Shown: piece by piece, positions 48,264 to 59,018 of the stretch
Layout: each line of letters opens with the position of its first letter
Position numbering within the stretch: the first letter of the stretch is position 1
Assembly: GCA_029891385.1 (NCBI GenBank)
Contig: CM057235.1
Span: 13,542,001 to 13,606,000, forward strand
Direction of reading: 5' to 3'
DNA from: Erythroxylum novogranatense
Lineage: Eukaryota > Streptophyta > Magnoliopsida > Malpighiales > Erythroxylaceae
Length of the DNA: 64,000 nt
Notes under the pieces: model-generated
The model's input: only the letters and a program-made list of their open reading frames with translations
What the model was told of the DNA's origin: nothing
The model's database searches: none
Made by a program: the position numbers and the translations under genes

Positions 48264-48655
48264 TCAGTTGCTACTTCTGTTTCTATTACTATTACTAGCA
48301 TCAATTCCATTCCCGTGCATAGCGACACAAATTTTAAGGCATGGAAAGAGAATGTTATGATTGTTCTCGGTGTTATAGATCTAGACCTTGCATTAAAGAC
48401 TAAATGACCTTTCGATCTTACGGTTTACAGTTCCTCTGATAATATCAGGGACATAGAAATATGAGAATATTCAAATCACATGAGTCTTATGATCATAAAG
48501 CGTATTATTCCGAAAACCTTCAGAGGCATTATTTTTGAAGAGGTAACTACTGCCAAAGATTACCTTGAGGAAATTGAAAAGAGGTTTGCCAAGAGTAAAA
48601 AAGCTTAAACAAGTACTATTTTGGCAAACCTCATTTCAATGAGGTATAAGGGAAA
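48264..48655 (+). pseudogene. gag: Copia gag N-terminal fragment (UBN2-type), different family from its neighbours
   Basis: The frame reads SINSIPVHSDTNFKAWKENVMIVLG, then LDLALK, MSLMIIKRIIP, EEVTTAKDYLEEIEKRFAKS and LANLISMRYKGK, the conserved start of a large plant copia gag group. Stops replace at least three codons (48403, 48463, 48605). The sequence changes abruptly at about 48655 into the leader of another element, so only the first 130 or so residues survive. Confidence 0.85.
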
Positions 48656-50117
48656 AAGGAATCTGAAATCCCTAATTTGAGCATGTGTAATGTTGATTTC
48701 CAAAATGTATATATGAGTTTTGAGTTTCTGGGTTATTAATTTGTGAGTACTGCAATTGCATTTTTGTTCTCCCTTGTGTCTACGTTTTTTCTGGGTTGCC
48801 ATGTGTTCTGGAAAAGTCGATGGGTGCTAATCACCCATTGATTGCAACGCACCACCATCGCTCGACGATGGTGTCGTCGGCGATGAATAGCGATCGCTGG
48901 CGACCCATCGTGTGCAACGCCACTGATGGGCGTCGCGCAACTCCTCTCGCTGGCGTCTCCGGTGATGCCATAGACGGCGGGGACGATAAAGAGATCCAAC
49001 AGTTGAGGCTTCGGGTCGTGGAATGTGGAAGGGCAGCTGTGGTTGAGGCGGTTGCGCAAGCGACGTGGATTGCGGTTGATGGGTAGTGGAAATGTGGGAG
49101 AAATTAGAAGAAAAAAAATCCAGAAGAGGGAGAAAGGGCGTGGCTTTGTGGAGAAGACGAAGGGTACATGTGGGACACGCGCCCACGTCTTCTGAGGGCG
49201 TCTCAAGGAGACATTGATTGGCGCGTGCAGTCAACCCTCCCGTGACGGCGTGGGGGCGTGCATCCCATGCGTGTCTAGTGTCTGGCGCGTGCATCCTTCC
49301 CTCCTTTTTAATATGTTTTTAAATTGTTTTAAAAACCCTAATTTGTCTTTTATTAATTTAATTGAGATTAAATTAATAAATACTCCTAATAAAAATAAAA
49401 GATGTTTTATTAAATTTGAAATTTGTTTTCAAAGGAATATTTATTAGGAAAGGTTTTGGAATTTAATTTAATTTTTCAAGAGTTGAATTATTAAATTACA
49501 TTTATTATCAAATCAACAATTAGGATCAAGCCACATTAGTAAATCATTTCTTTCATAATTGGATTGTGTTTAAAATTATAAATATAATGAGATTATATTA
49601 TTTTGATGAGACCAAAAATTTTGAAATTTTAAATCCCTCAACAAAATATTTACACGTTATGAACTTGATGGTTGTCTTTCATTATTTGAGAATAAAACCA
49701 AAGTTTTGTTTAATGCGAGACTTGTTGAGTAAACTCAAAGTTCCTTTAACCCGAATATGTTTTAATCTCAAATTAATGGGTTCTACTTAACTGAAATTGT
49801 ATGATTTGGATAAGTAAACTCATGATCATATAACTTTAGAGACAAGGATAGGAATAATATATTTGATATATTTTGGCAAAAGTTGTCACCTAACGATACT
49901 AGGAGTCACATGAGATGTGATTGAAAAGTTGTTTTCTACCTAATTTATTTTAGTTGATTTGTTGAGCAAACTCAAGATTTTCGACATAATAGTGAGGGCT
50001 ATTATTTTGTACAAAATAGTGGGAGTAATCAAATAAATTTAAAGTCCTTATTTTATTTGATTTTTGGATATAAACTAATTTGTGCTTTTTATGTTTTTCC
50101 GGTTATTGAATTTGAAG
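48656..50117 (+). mobile_element. Leader of the older Angela-like copia element
   Basis: This untranslated stretch runs up to the gag ATG at 50118. It includes a GC-rich block (48796-49310) with open frames on both strands (for example 48827-49294 minus, 49086 plus) that show no domain and that I do not call genes. Three hairpins of the TTGAGTAAACTCAA type are at 49725-49738, about 49812-49825 (degenerate) and 49962-49975. The 5' LTR and primer site are missing: the left edge is a break against another copia fragment. Confidence 0.6.
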
Positions 50118-50965
50118 ATGAGTACAAACCTGACTTTGAGGAGCATTTTGGATGCTAACAAGCTGATTGGACACAACTATTCAGACTGGCTGTGAAATCT
50201 AAGAATAGTTCTTAGGCAAGAGAAGAAGTTGTATGTTCTTGATACTCCTGCTCCATCTGAGCCATGTTCAGATGCTACTAATGAAGAATAGGAGAAATAT
50301 TAGCATTATATTGATGACAATGAACAAGCTACATGTGTGATGTTAGCTTGTTTGTCTCCTGAACTTCAAAAGCAACATGACAACATGGATGCACCTATTA
50401 ATGTATTGCATCTTAAGGATTTATTTGGTGTACAGAGTAGGGTGGAGAGATATCAAATCTCCAAGGCACTGTTTCAATGCAAGATGACAGAAGGATCTTA
50501 AGTTAACACTCATGTGCTGAAGATGATTGACTATATTAAAAAAAATGGTTGAATTAGGTTTCGTCATGGACTATAAGTTAGGCATTGATTTAGTGCTGCA
50601 GTCGCTGAGTTCGAGCTTTTCACAGTTCGTCATGAACTTCAATATGAACCAGAAGGACATGACACTCCCTGAACTGTTGAACATGCTTAAGATTGCAGAA
50701 GGGTGCCTTAAGAATGAACCCAGTTCTATACTTGTTGTCAGTTCTTCTAAAAGTAAGAAAAAGGGCTTTAAGAAGAATAATAACAAGAAACAAAAGGCTT
50801 CTACTAATGTAGTAAAAGCTAAAGGAGGTGTCAAGAAGAAGAGTAATGACAAGGGCACTTGTTTTAATTGCAGGGTTGACGGACATTGGAAGAGGAACTG
50901 CCCCTCTTATCTTGCTAGCCTAAAAAGAAAAAGCTTAAGGAATCTGGTTCTTCATGTATGTTTAT
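50118..50965 (+). pseudogene. gag: gag of the older Angela-like copia element
   Basis: It starts ATG AGT ACA and reads TNLTLRSILDANKLIGHNYSDWL, the N-terminal signature of Angela/BARE-1-type gag. The capsid core follows (VERYQISKALFQCKM, LVLQSLSSSFSQFVMNFNMN, LPELLNMLKIAEGCLKNEPS), then a basic linker and a CCHC zinc knuckle CFNCRVDGHWKRNC (about 50859-50900). Stops at 50193, 50290, 50302 and 50502 and a shift near 50540 inactivate it. The protein would normally coat the RNA in the particle. Confidence 0.9.
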
Positions 50966-52768
50966 GATTGAGATCAATCTTTCTACTTCTGTTCCACATT
51001 CTTGGGTATTAGATACTGGTTGTGGTTCTCACTTGTGTAATAACATGTAGATGTTAACAAGGAGTAGATCATTAAAGAAAGGCAAAGTGGACCTGCGAGT
51101 TGACAATGGAGCAAGAGTTCCTGCATTAGCTATAGGGACTTGTAGTTTAGCTTTGCCTTCTGGCCTTATATTAAAACTTGATAATTGTTATTATGTTCCT
51201 GCTATTACAAGAAACATTATTTCTATTTCTCATTTGGATTTGAATGGATTTGCCTTTATTATTAAGAATAACAGTTGTTCTTTTTATAAAGATGGTGTTT
51301 ATTACAGATCTGAATTGTTTACAAATGGTTTGTATAAGTTAGATCTAGAAAGGTCAATTCTTAACATAAATAGTAAGAAAAGTAAATTAAGTAACCAAAC
51401 TCCATCTTATTTATGGCATTGTAGGTTAGGTCATATCAATGAAACTAGAATCACAAATTGCATAAAGAATGATATTTGGATCCTTTTAATTATGAATCAT
51501 ATAAAATTTGTTAATCTTGTTTATTGGGAAAGATGACCAAACTACCCTTTAAAGGAAAGGGACAACATTCTAGTGAGTTACTAGAATTAGTACATTCAGA
51601 TGTATGTGGACCTATGTCCACAAATGCTAGAGGTGGATACACATATTTCATTACGTTCATAGATGATCATTCTAGATATGGTTATGTGAATTTGATGAAA
51701 CAAAATTCTGAATCATTTGAAAAGTTCAAAGAATTTAGACTAGAGGTAGAGAAACAAACTAGTAAAAGTATTAAGACACTTAGATTAGATCGAGGTGGTG
51801 AATACTTAGATCACGACTTTCTTGGTTACTTAAAAGAGAATAGGATTCTCTCACAATGGTCTCCTTCTGCAACTCCACAACATAATGGAGTTTCTAAGAG
51901 GAGAAATTGTATACTATTAGATATGGTACGTTCCATGATGAGTCTTGCAGGCCTTCCAATATCTTTTTGGGGATATGCAATTGAAACCGCAATATATCTT
52001 CTAAATAGAGTTCCTTCTAAATCGGTTGATAAGACACCATAAGAGATATGGACTGGTAGAAGACTTGGATTATCACATTTAAAGATTTGGGGATGTGACG
52101 CTTATGTGAAGCGTACTATATCTGATAAGCTTCAAGTTAAATCAGATAAATGTAAATTTGTGGCATATCCGAAAGAAACTTTCGGTTATCGATTCTATCA
52201 TCTTATTAAATAAAAGGTGTTTGTATCAAGACATGCTACATTCTTAGAAAAAGAGTTTATTCTAAAAAAAAGTAGTGGGAGCGAAGTTGAACTTAAAGAA
52301 GTTCAAGAACCACAATTCCACATCGACATGGAACAAGAACCTCAAGTTGATACATATGATGTACAACAGAGAGTTCAAGAAACACATAGTCGGCGACGAA
52401 CTAGTAGGATACATCATCCTCCTGTTAGATTAGATCCACATATTGAGCATGGAGAGGATATCGTATCACTCATAGAAGATGAGCCGATTACTTTTAAAGA
52501 AGCAATGTCAGACATTAATTCTTTAAAATGGTAAGAAGCCATAAAATCTGAAATGGAATCCATGTACACTAACCAAGTATGGCCTTTGGTGAATGCATCT
52601 GAAGGTATAGTACCTATTGGGTGCAAATGGGTTTTTAAAAGAAAAACTGACATGGATGGAAATGTATATATGTACAAAGCATGGTTGGTGGCGAAAGGTT
52701 ACAGACAAAAACAAGGAGTTGATTTTGATGAAACTTTTTCGCCAGTAGCAATGCTTACTCGTTATAAC
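50966..52768 (+). pseudogene. pol: pol of the older Angela-like element, part 1 (protease, integrase, start of RT)
   Basis: In order: the protease active site WVLDTGCGSH (near 51005), the GAG-pre-integrase zinc region LWHCRLGHINE (51410), and the integrase core (51524-52042) with first Asp in VHSDVCGP and second Asp in LRLDRGGEY. The expected third catalytic residue in NGV.ERRN reads NGVSKRRN (Lys, codon AAG). An integrase C-terminal region, an ETHSRRRTSRIHHPP linker and the RT start (GCKWVFKRKTDMDG, VAKGYRQKQGVDFDETFSPVAM) follow. Stops at 51048, 52040, 52212 and 52532 are visible. RT coding stops at 52768, where another element has inserted; it resumes at 62139. Confidence 0.9.
52764..52768 (+). 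repeat. Target duplication (left copy) of the nested Angela-like element
   Basis: ATAAC here and again at 62134-62138, exactly bordering the two LTRs. Confidence 0.95.
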
Positions 52769-54631
52769 TGTTAGAGTGGTGCCCTGAAGGCAATCGCCTT
52801 TAGCGCATTTTGTACAAATTTGTGTACATTCTTTATAAATAAATAAAGAAAGGCATATATTTCATTAATTTGTTGTTCATTATTTATAAACTGATATTGA
52901 TCTGTAATCAAATTAATGAAGTCCATGATATATGATATAGCATGAAGGAAATTATGATGTGATCATACTACTGAGATTCCTATCATGTGCAATTATGTCA
53001 GTATCTAAATTATCCCTAGTCATAGGATTACTGAGACTAGACATCGGTAATCCAGAAAGACTAGCACATCTCAAGCTCCTTGATTTGATCAAGCAGTGGA
53101 TCTCAGAAACTGTAAATATGAGATATTTAGGGTTGAGATGTGGATGCTTACTAGAGGTAGTAAGTACAATGGATGACCTGCTATGAGATCATCACATGAA
53201 TGTCCTATTCTAATGTCAGTGATAATCTCATCATAGCAATGGTGCAAGTATCCTTAGATTTGAGGTGCTCAAGGATATCTTAGATACTGATTCTGTGCTT
53301 TGACTCCATTCCTTGTTGCCTTACAGAGGTTGCTCATAGGGTGGTGATTGGGTACAGCTTGAGGTATTCGAAGGTAATTGAGTAGCCAATAGATGATTCA
53401 CCACTTCTGTGATAGCAGAAGATGATACCCATGGCCTCTTGTCGGGTTATTACTTGAAGTCTCTGGTAGGAGCATATATGTCATGAAGAATGTCTTCATT
53501 GACATATTAAGTAATGAGTCTCGTGACAAGAATCGAAATCACTGGACTAGATTTGACTTAATCGGTCTAGTAAGAGTTGACACTTTGCCCATACTCATAA
53601 CCAAGTAGGGTATATCATGGTGAAAGGACGAATTGCACGGTAATTGTCTATGGAAAGGTTCGTGATATGGTTCATGATGAATACATGTTCATTCGTCAAA
53701 CCAATTACTTTCCGGTCAATTGGGGGTCATGATGTGTTGCTAGATACCGCTCATGACTTGCTCAGATTAAGTGTTAATCTAAGTAGCCAATATAACCGGG
53801 AACCTAATGGGTCACACGCATAAGAGTGTTTCGGAGAATGTGTAAAATAGTTTTAGATAGAGATCCAATATATGGAGAGCAATCGGATTAATTGGATCCC
53901 GATGAGATCGAGATATGTCCCGATGAGATCGCGACATCGATATTGCTGAAAAATATTTTCGGAGGTTTTTCCCATACCGGGACCTGGTAGGTCGGTAAAA
54001 CCGACCCCAGTGTGACTGGACCACATCAACATTTATTTATATATATATATATATATAATTAATTAAAGAATTAATATATATATATATATGTATATACGTG
54101 GATGAAGTGGAAAGGAAGGAGAAGCTTCCATTTCATGCCTAGTCATTAGTTATAATAAATGACTAAAAGACAAAACTACAAAGATGAGTGAAGATGAAGG
54201 ATGATCGTTGGCTTTGATATAAAAGAAAGAGTTTCTTTGTTAAAGAATGAGATGGTCGTGGGTTTTGGAAGAATGAGGAAATAAGAGAGGATTTTGAGAA
54301 AATCCTAAGCCATTCTCTTCTTCTTCAACGATCTTCATTCTCATCTTCTCCAAGTTTTCATCTCCTTCAAGCTTCCTCTCAAGCTCTTCAAGGACAAAGG
54401 TAAGAGCTAGCACTCTTTACTCTGTTCTAGCTATTCCCGGGTCAAAGGGTTTGTCCCGGTTAGGTTCTCCGATCTCTGCGTGGATACCGTTAGAGACGGT
54501 CTCCTTTGACAGTTATGGTTTGAGTCTGTTGTGTAGACACATGGATCCTGGCTTTCGGGAAGGTCCCGGAATAAAAACATTTTGTTTTTCGCACCGTGGG
54601 CATGTGATGCTCACACCGGGATTTTCCTACA
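52769..54631 (+). mobile_element. 5' LTR of the nested Angela-like element (1863 bp)
   Basis: Ends TGTTAGAGTGG...TTTTCCTACA. It holds an AT dinucleotide run at 54038-54057 that differs in length from the run in the 3' LTR (61542-61558). ORFs inside (52959-53186, 53812-54024, 54451-54720) recur in the 3' LTR and have no domain. Confidence 0.95.
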
Positions 54632-54632
54632 G

Positions 54633-54644
54633 TGGTATCAGAGC
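54633..54644 (+). promoter_or_regulatory. Primer-binding site of the nested Angela-like element
   Basis: TGGTATCAGAGC, the standard plant initiator-methionine tRNA site, one base after the LTR end. Confidence 0.95.
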
Positions 54645-55756
54645 CACTTGTGTCGTATATAACAAAGAAACTATGACTAGGTCGGAGCAGCCTATTGCTT
54701 GTGACGATGATGCATGTTGATTGTGTGAATTTCAAATTCAGTATAGAGATCTTGTTTTCGAAATTTTCTTGCCCAGATATGTTCACAAGATGTTGTTACA
54801 TATGTCTGTGGAAGCTTGGAATTTATCAATGTGATTTGATATGGTTTTGCTAATTTATTCCCAAATGTTCTGGTTTCTGTCTTTGTGCACATTCAATGAA
54901 CATGCATGCATATAAATTCGAGAATAAATTGTAGAAAAAAACAAATTTCGGATTTGTTTTCACCAACATGTCTCTAAGATGTTTATGAATGTCTATGAGA
55001 ATGGAATAATGTTTTCAAGGTGATTTACTATTTATTTGAGAATTTATTGTGTGCTGCTGGGAATAACTGTGTTGAGAAACACAGATTCTACATTGGATTT
55101 GTTGCTGAGGTTGAATGAGTTTTTGTTAGAAATAAATCCTGCAAAAATTCATGGAACATGTTGTGTACATGTTGTAACCTCTGCAATTTTCTCAGAATTT
55201 ATTGAAATTGTTTCAATGAGTTTTTCAAGAAAAAGACAAAGCTTGACAGTTTTGAGAAAGTTGCTGGTGCTGTTTTGTTTGAAATGAAAAATTGTGTATT
55301 TCTCAATTCCAATACCTTGGATCATTTTTAATGTGATTAAAAAGGTGTTATATTGATGTTGTATGCTTTCCAAAATGAATTTCTTGAAATTGGGTTTCCA
55401 AATATTTTTCGGATGTCAAATGTGTCACATTAGCGTCTCGTTAGTGTATTTCATTGTCTTGATTATTTTGGCCGTCACAAATTTTGTGACAGGTGCCGAA
55501 ATAGTCTTGATAAAGTGTATACTACCTATAGATACTTAGGGTGATAATTTGATATTCTTAAATTATTTGAAAATCTAAATGAATAAGAGTATATTCATCA
55601 ATTTCAAGTTTCATGTATAGTTTGACTATATATGGTAAGCATGATACAATGAAAGTGTTTCATTGGTACATCATAATAAAGGATATTACACTTGGTATTG
55701 TGAATTTGATCTACACGGATTGAGAAATTAGCCGATTAGAGAGCAGGCCAAAAACC

Positions 55757-55972
55757 TGTCGACTAGCACATGTTCCAGTCGACTGGTACGTCCATTCCAA
55801 TGATTAGAACATGCACCACCGATTTGAAAGTGATTTCAATCGACTAGAACATGCACCAATCATTGGGCGAACGCGCACAACTTATAATAGTCGACTAGCA
55901 CAAGTTCCAGTAGACTGACACATGCACCAGTCGACTAGAACATGCACCAGTCGACTACAACAACATGCAGAG
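55757..55972 (+). repeat. Cluster of short repeats around GTCGACT
   Basis: GTCGACTAG/GTCGACTGG units lie at 55758, 55778, 55890, 55930 and 55950, with one-base variants at 55839 (ATCGACTAG) and about 55910 (AGTAGACTG). Several are joined by the spacer AACATGCACCA or CACATGTTCCA. The spacing is irregular, 20 to 60 bases. Confidence 0.85.
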
Positions 55973-56169
55973 GTGGGATAATGGATGATTTTAGGTATAG
56001 ACTCAATGTGATTGATGAAATACCCTAACTCGTTCCATATAGTCATGGTGACTATAATCCTACAGCTTGGAGAAGAAGAAGATGAGACCTGAATACCCTC
56101 ACACATCATATGAAAACTAACGCCTTCCATTAATATGGGGAGAACCAGAGTTCTTATAGAGTTGGGTTG

Positions 56170-56183
56170 TTGGGTAAACCCAA
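56170..56183 (+). repeat. Leader hairpin TTGGGTAAACCCAA
   Basis: A six-base-pair stem TTGGGT/ACCCAA with an AA loop. Sister hairpins: 56267-56280 (TTGAGT/ACTCAA), 56451-56464 (TTGGG/CCCAA) and 56541-56554 (TTGGGT/ACCCAA); also 49725-49738 (TTGAGT/ACTCAA) and 49962-49975 (TTGAG/CTCAA) in the older element. Confidence 0.85.
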
Positions 56184-56400
56184 GCTCGCTCTATACGGAT
56201 ATGTTCGAACCATGAAAATAAGATTTTCGGATTAATGGGTCGGTTTTCCCTAGAAGCGTTGATTTGTTGAGTAAACTCAAGGTCAACGTGGACAGAGGCG
56301 AAATTGGGTAATGTACATCAAATGTACGCGCATCAAGACTTGATAACTTAATGAGTGTGCATACATCACAAGTTGATAGCACTAGTTGATAGTTGCATCT

Positions 56401-56580
56401 ATGAATCAAGTGGTATGATCGATACCTGCCGATAGATCTAAGGTGGCTTGTTGGGTAATCCCAAGGTCATTTTAGTAATGTCGGATATCTATGATGCAAT
56501 TGGTGTGACCGATACCTACCGATTGACCTAAGATGGCTTGTTGGGTAAACCCAAGGTCAATTTAGCAATGTCGGATATCG
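56401..56580 (+). repeat. Tandem duplication, two 90-bp units, each with one hairpin
   Basis: Unit 1 is 56401-56490 and unit 2 is 56491-56580. Both contain GATACCT.CCGAT, TGGCTTGTTGGGTAA, CCCAAGGTCA and AATGTCGGATATC in the same order, with about ten differences. The hairpin at 56451 and its copy at 56541 occupy the same place in each unit. Confidence 0.9.
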
Positions 56581-56735
56581 ACCCACTAGGACATTTTGTC
56601 ATAATGTTTCTTGGATTCGTACTGAGGGTTATGAATTCTTTGAAACTAGTGGGAGCCATACGCATGTCATGCAAGTCCTTATGATCATGCATGTAATTCT
56701 ATTCTAACATTCTTTCTCTCTTTCCCTATAGGTTA

Positions 56736-57815
56736 TTGAAAATGTCTTCCAGTGTGAACTTGCGCTCACTAATGGATTCCAACAAATTAACTGGACCCAA
56801 CTTTCCAGATTGGCTGAGAAATTTGAGAATTGTTCTCAGATCTGAGGAACTGGGATATGTCCTAGATGTTTCACTTCCTTATCCACCTGCTGTTGATGCT
56901 TCTGATGAGGATCAGAAAGCATATCATAAGCATCTCAAGGATAGCAAGCCAGTGCTTGTGGTGGACTCTTCTTCTGGTTCAAGGAAAAAGAAACTGAAGA
57001 AGAAAAGGTCTAAGAAACCAAAAGGAAGTGCAGCCAAGAAGAAAACCAAAGAGACTGCACCAAAAGGAACTTGCTTCCATTGTGGCAAGACTGGCCACTG
57101 GAAGCGAAATTGTAAAGTCTATCTGGATGAATTGAAGCAGAAGAAGGCATCAGATGCCTCAGCTCCTTCAGGTATGTTTGTCATTGAGGTTAATACTGTT
57201 TTTGATCATAACATATGGGTATTAGATACCGGTTGTGGCTCACACATATGCAATGATATGCAGGGCCTCATGGACAGTAGACAGCTCATGAAGGGAGAAT
57301 TAGACCTGCGTGTGGAAAATGGAGCAAGAGTTGCTCCATTAGCCGTAGGCACTTACTTTTCTTCACTCCCCATTGGGCTTGTAATTAAATTGAATGATTG
57401 TTATTTTGTACCTGTATTAACAAAGAACATATTGTCTGTTTCTTGTTTAAATAGAGCTGGTTTTTATTTGACTTTTAGTAACAATGGTTGTTCTATTAGT
57501 TTGAATGGAATGCTTTATGGTACTGGTACATTATGCAATGGAATTTACATATTAGATATGTCACATCCAATTATGAATGTCAATGACACGAAAAGACATA
57601 AACGAGATAATTTAAAATCAACTTACTTATGGCATTGTCGCCTTGGCCATATAAATGAGAGACGTATAGCTAAGCTCCATAAGAGTGGTAGTTTAGGGTC
57701 ATTTGATTATGAATCATATGACACATGCGAATCTTGTTTATTAGGCAAGATGACTAAGTTATCCTTTAAGGGAAAGGGTGAACGAGCGACTGGAGTATTA
57801 GACCTAATACATTAA
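56736..57815 (+). pseudogene. gag-pol: gag-protease and start of integrase of the nested element, gag core deleted in frame
   Basis: One open frame of 359 residues. The N-terminus SVNLRSLMDSNKLTGPNFPDWLRNLRIVL matches Angela-type gag. At about residue 70 the frame jumps from HKHLKD straight to the basic linker SGSRKKKLKKK, so the capsid core of about 150 residues seen in the sister element at 50330-50730 is missing. It then has a zinc knuckle CFHCGKTGHWKRNC (residues about 112-125), the protease motif WVLDTGCGSH (about 164-173), and the pre-integrase zinc region LWHCRLGHINE...CESCLLGKM. A TAA at 57813 replaces the residue just before the first integrase Asp. gag and pol share a frame here. 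Confidence 0.9.
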
Positions 57816-59018
57816 GATGTATGTGGTTCGATGTCCATCCATGCTAGAAGTGGTTGTCTTTACTTCATTACCTTTATCGATGATTATTCTCGATATGGGT
57901 ACCAGATTCGATGAGATACAAATCAAGCATTTGAAAAGTTCAAACAATTCGAAATGAAGTAGAAAACCAACTTGGGAAAAGTATCAAACATTACGATCCG
58001 ATCGTGGTGGGAATACTTAGACCAACAGCTTTTGGATTATCTCATAGATAATGGGATTTTATCTCAATGGACTCCTCCTTACACACCACAAAGATAATGG
58101 TGTGGCGAGAAGGAGGAATCGAACCTCATTAGACATGGTACGATCAATGATGGGCTTTGCAAAGTTACCAAAATCCTTTTGGGGTATGCACTCGAGACAT
58201 ACTGCTTACTTGTTAAATGAGTTCCATCAAAGACGATTGATGTTACTCCATATGAGATGTGGACTAACAAAAGACCCTATCTTACTCATTTGAAAGTTTG
58301 GGGTTGTCCGCTTATGTGAAGCGGACACGACCGATAAACTTCATGCAAAGTCCGATAAGTGTTTGTTCATAGGATATCCTAAAGAAATAATAGGATATTA
58401 ATTCTACCTTGCTGAGGAACAAAAGGTGTTTGTTTCAAGCATCTGTCTTTTAGAGAAAGAGTTTCTTTTACAATAAGACAAGGGAGCAAAATTGAGCTCA
58501 AGAAGTTCAGATGCTCGAGCAGATGCAGATCAATCGTCAACTCAAACTGTGACTCATACAGATGAAGTAACAGTTCAACCTTCTACAACACACAAAATTC
58601 GTAGGTCACGTAGGATACGCTCTGTTCCCAAGAAATACGGATTTCTCGTGAATGAACAGAATGGCGTATTGCTCATAGAAGATGATGAGCCTATCACCTA
58701 TGAAGAGGTTCTGAAGAGTTCAGAGTCTGAGAAATGGCTTCATGCCATGCAGGCTGAAATGGATTCCATGTATGAAAACCAAGTATGGACTTTGGTTTAG
58801 GCACCCGAAGGAATCAAACCCATAGGGTGTAAATGGGTTTTCAAAAGAAAACCGACGTGGATGGTAATGTGATTACCTATAAAGCAAGGCTTGTGGCTAA
58901 AGGCTTTCGTCAAAGACAAGGATTTGACTACGACGAGACCTTCAGCCCAGTAGCAATGCTTAAATCCATTAGAATACTCCTAGCCATTGTCACTCATTAT
59001 GATTATGAGATATGACAA
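57816..59018 (+). pseudogene. pol: Integrase and first half of RT of the nested element, frameshifted
   Basis: Integrase pieces are DVCGSM, FITFIDDYSRYG, DRGGE (base loss next to it, near 58010) and NGVARRRNRTSLDMVRSMM (58099), where the expected catalytic Glu reads Arg. SFWGMH and YLLNE follow. The linker with RRSRRIRSVPKKYGF (58590-58650) and the RT start (GCKWVF then RKPTW in a shifted frame; YKARLVAKGFRQRQGFDYDETFSPVAM at 58876-58960) come next. A TAG at 58798 and at least four shifts break the frame. TGG became TGA at about 59014, in the block just before MDVKTAFLNG. Confidence 0.85.

Larger units (their letters stand above)
54645..56735 (+). mobile_element. Long untranslated leader of the nested Angela-like element (2.1 kb)
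   Basis: No coding sequence is supported here. It holds a GTCGAC-type repeat cluster (55757-55972), a 90-bp tandem duplication (56401-56580) and four hairpins of the TTGGGTAAACCCAA type. ORFs at 55036-55287, 55882-56130 and 56191-56409 have no domain and are not called. Confidence 0.8.

Noticed and set aside
48796..49294. Overlapping open frames of 96-156 residues on both strands in a GC-rich block
   Set aside because: The block lies in the untranslated leader of the older copia element. Frames are open on both strands because of base composition, and none shows a domain.
52959..53186. 75-residue frame repeated at 60463-60690, which could suggest a conserved gene
   Set aside because: Both copies lie at the same place in the two LTRs of one element; the similarity comes from LTR identity.
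54490..54786. Minus-strand 98-residue frame at the LTR-leader junction
   Set aside because: It spans the LTR end and primer-binding site on the antisense strand, and no domain is visible.
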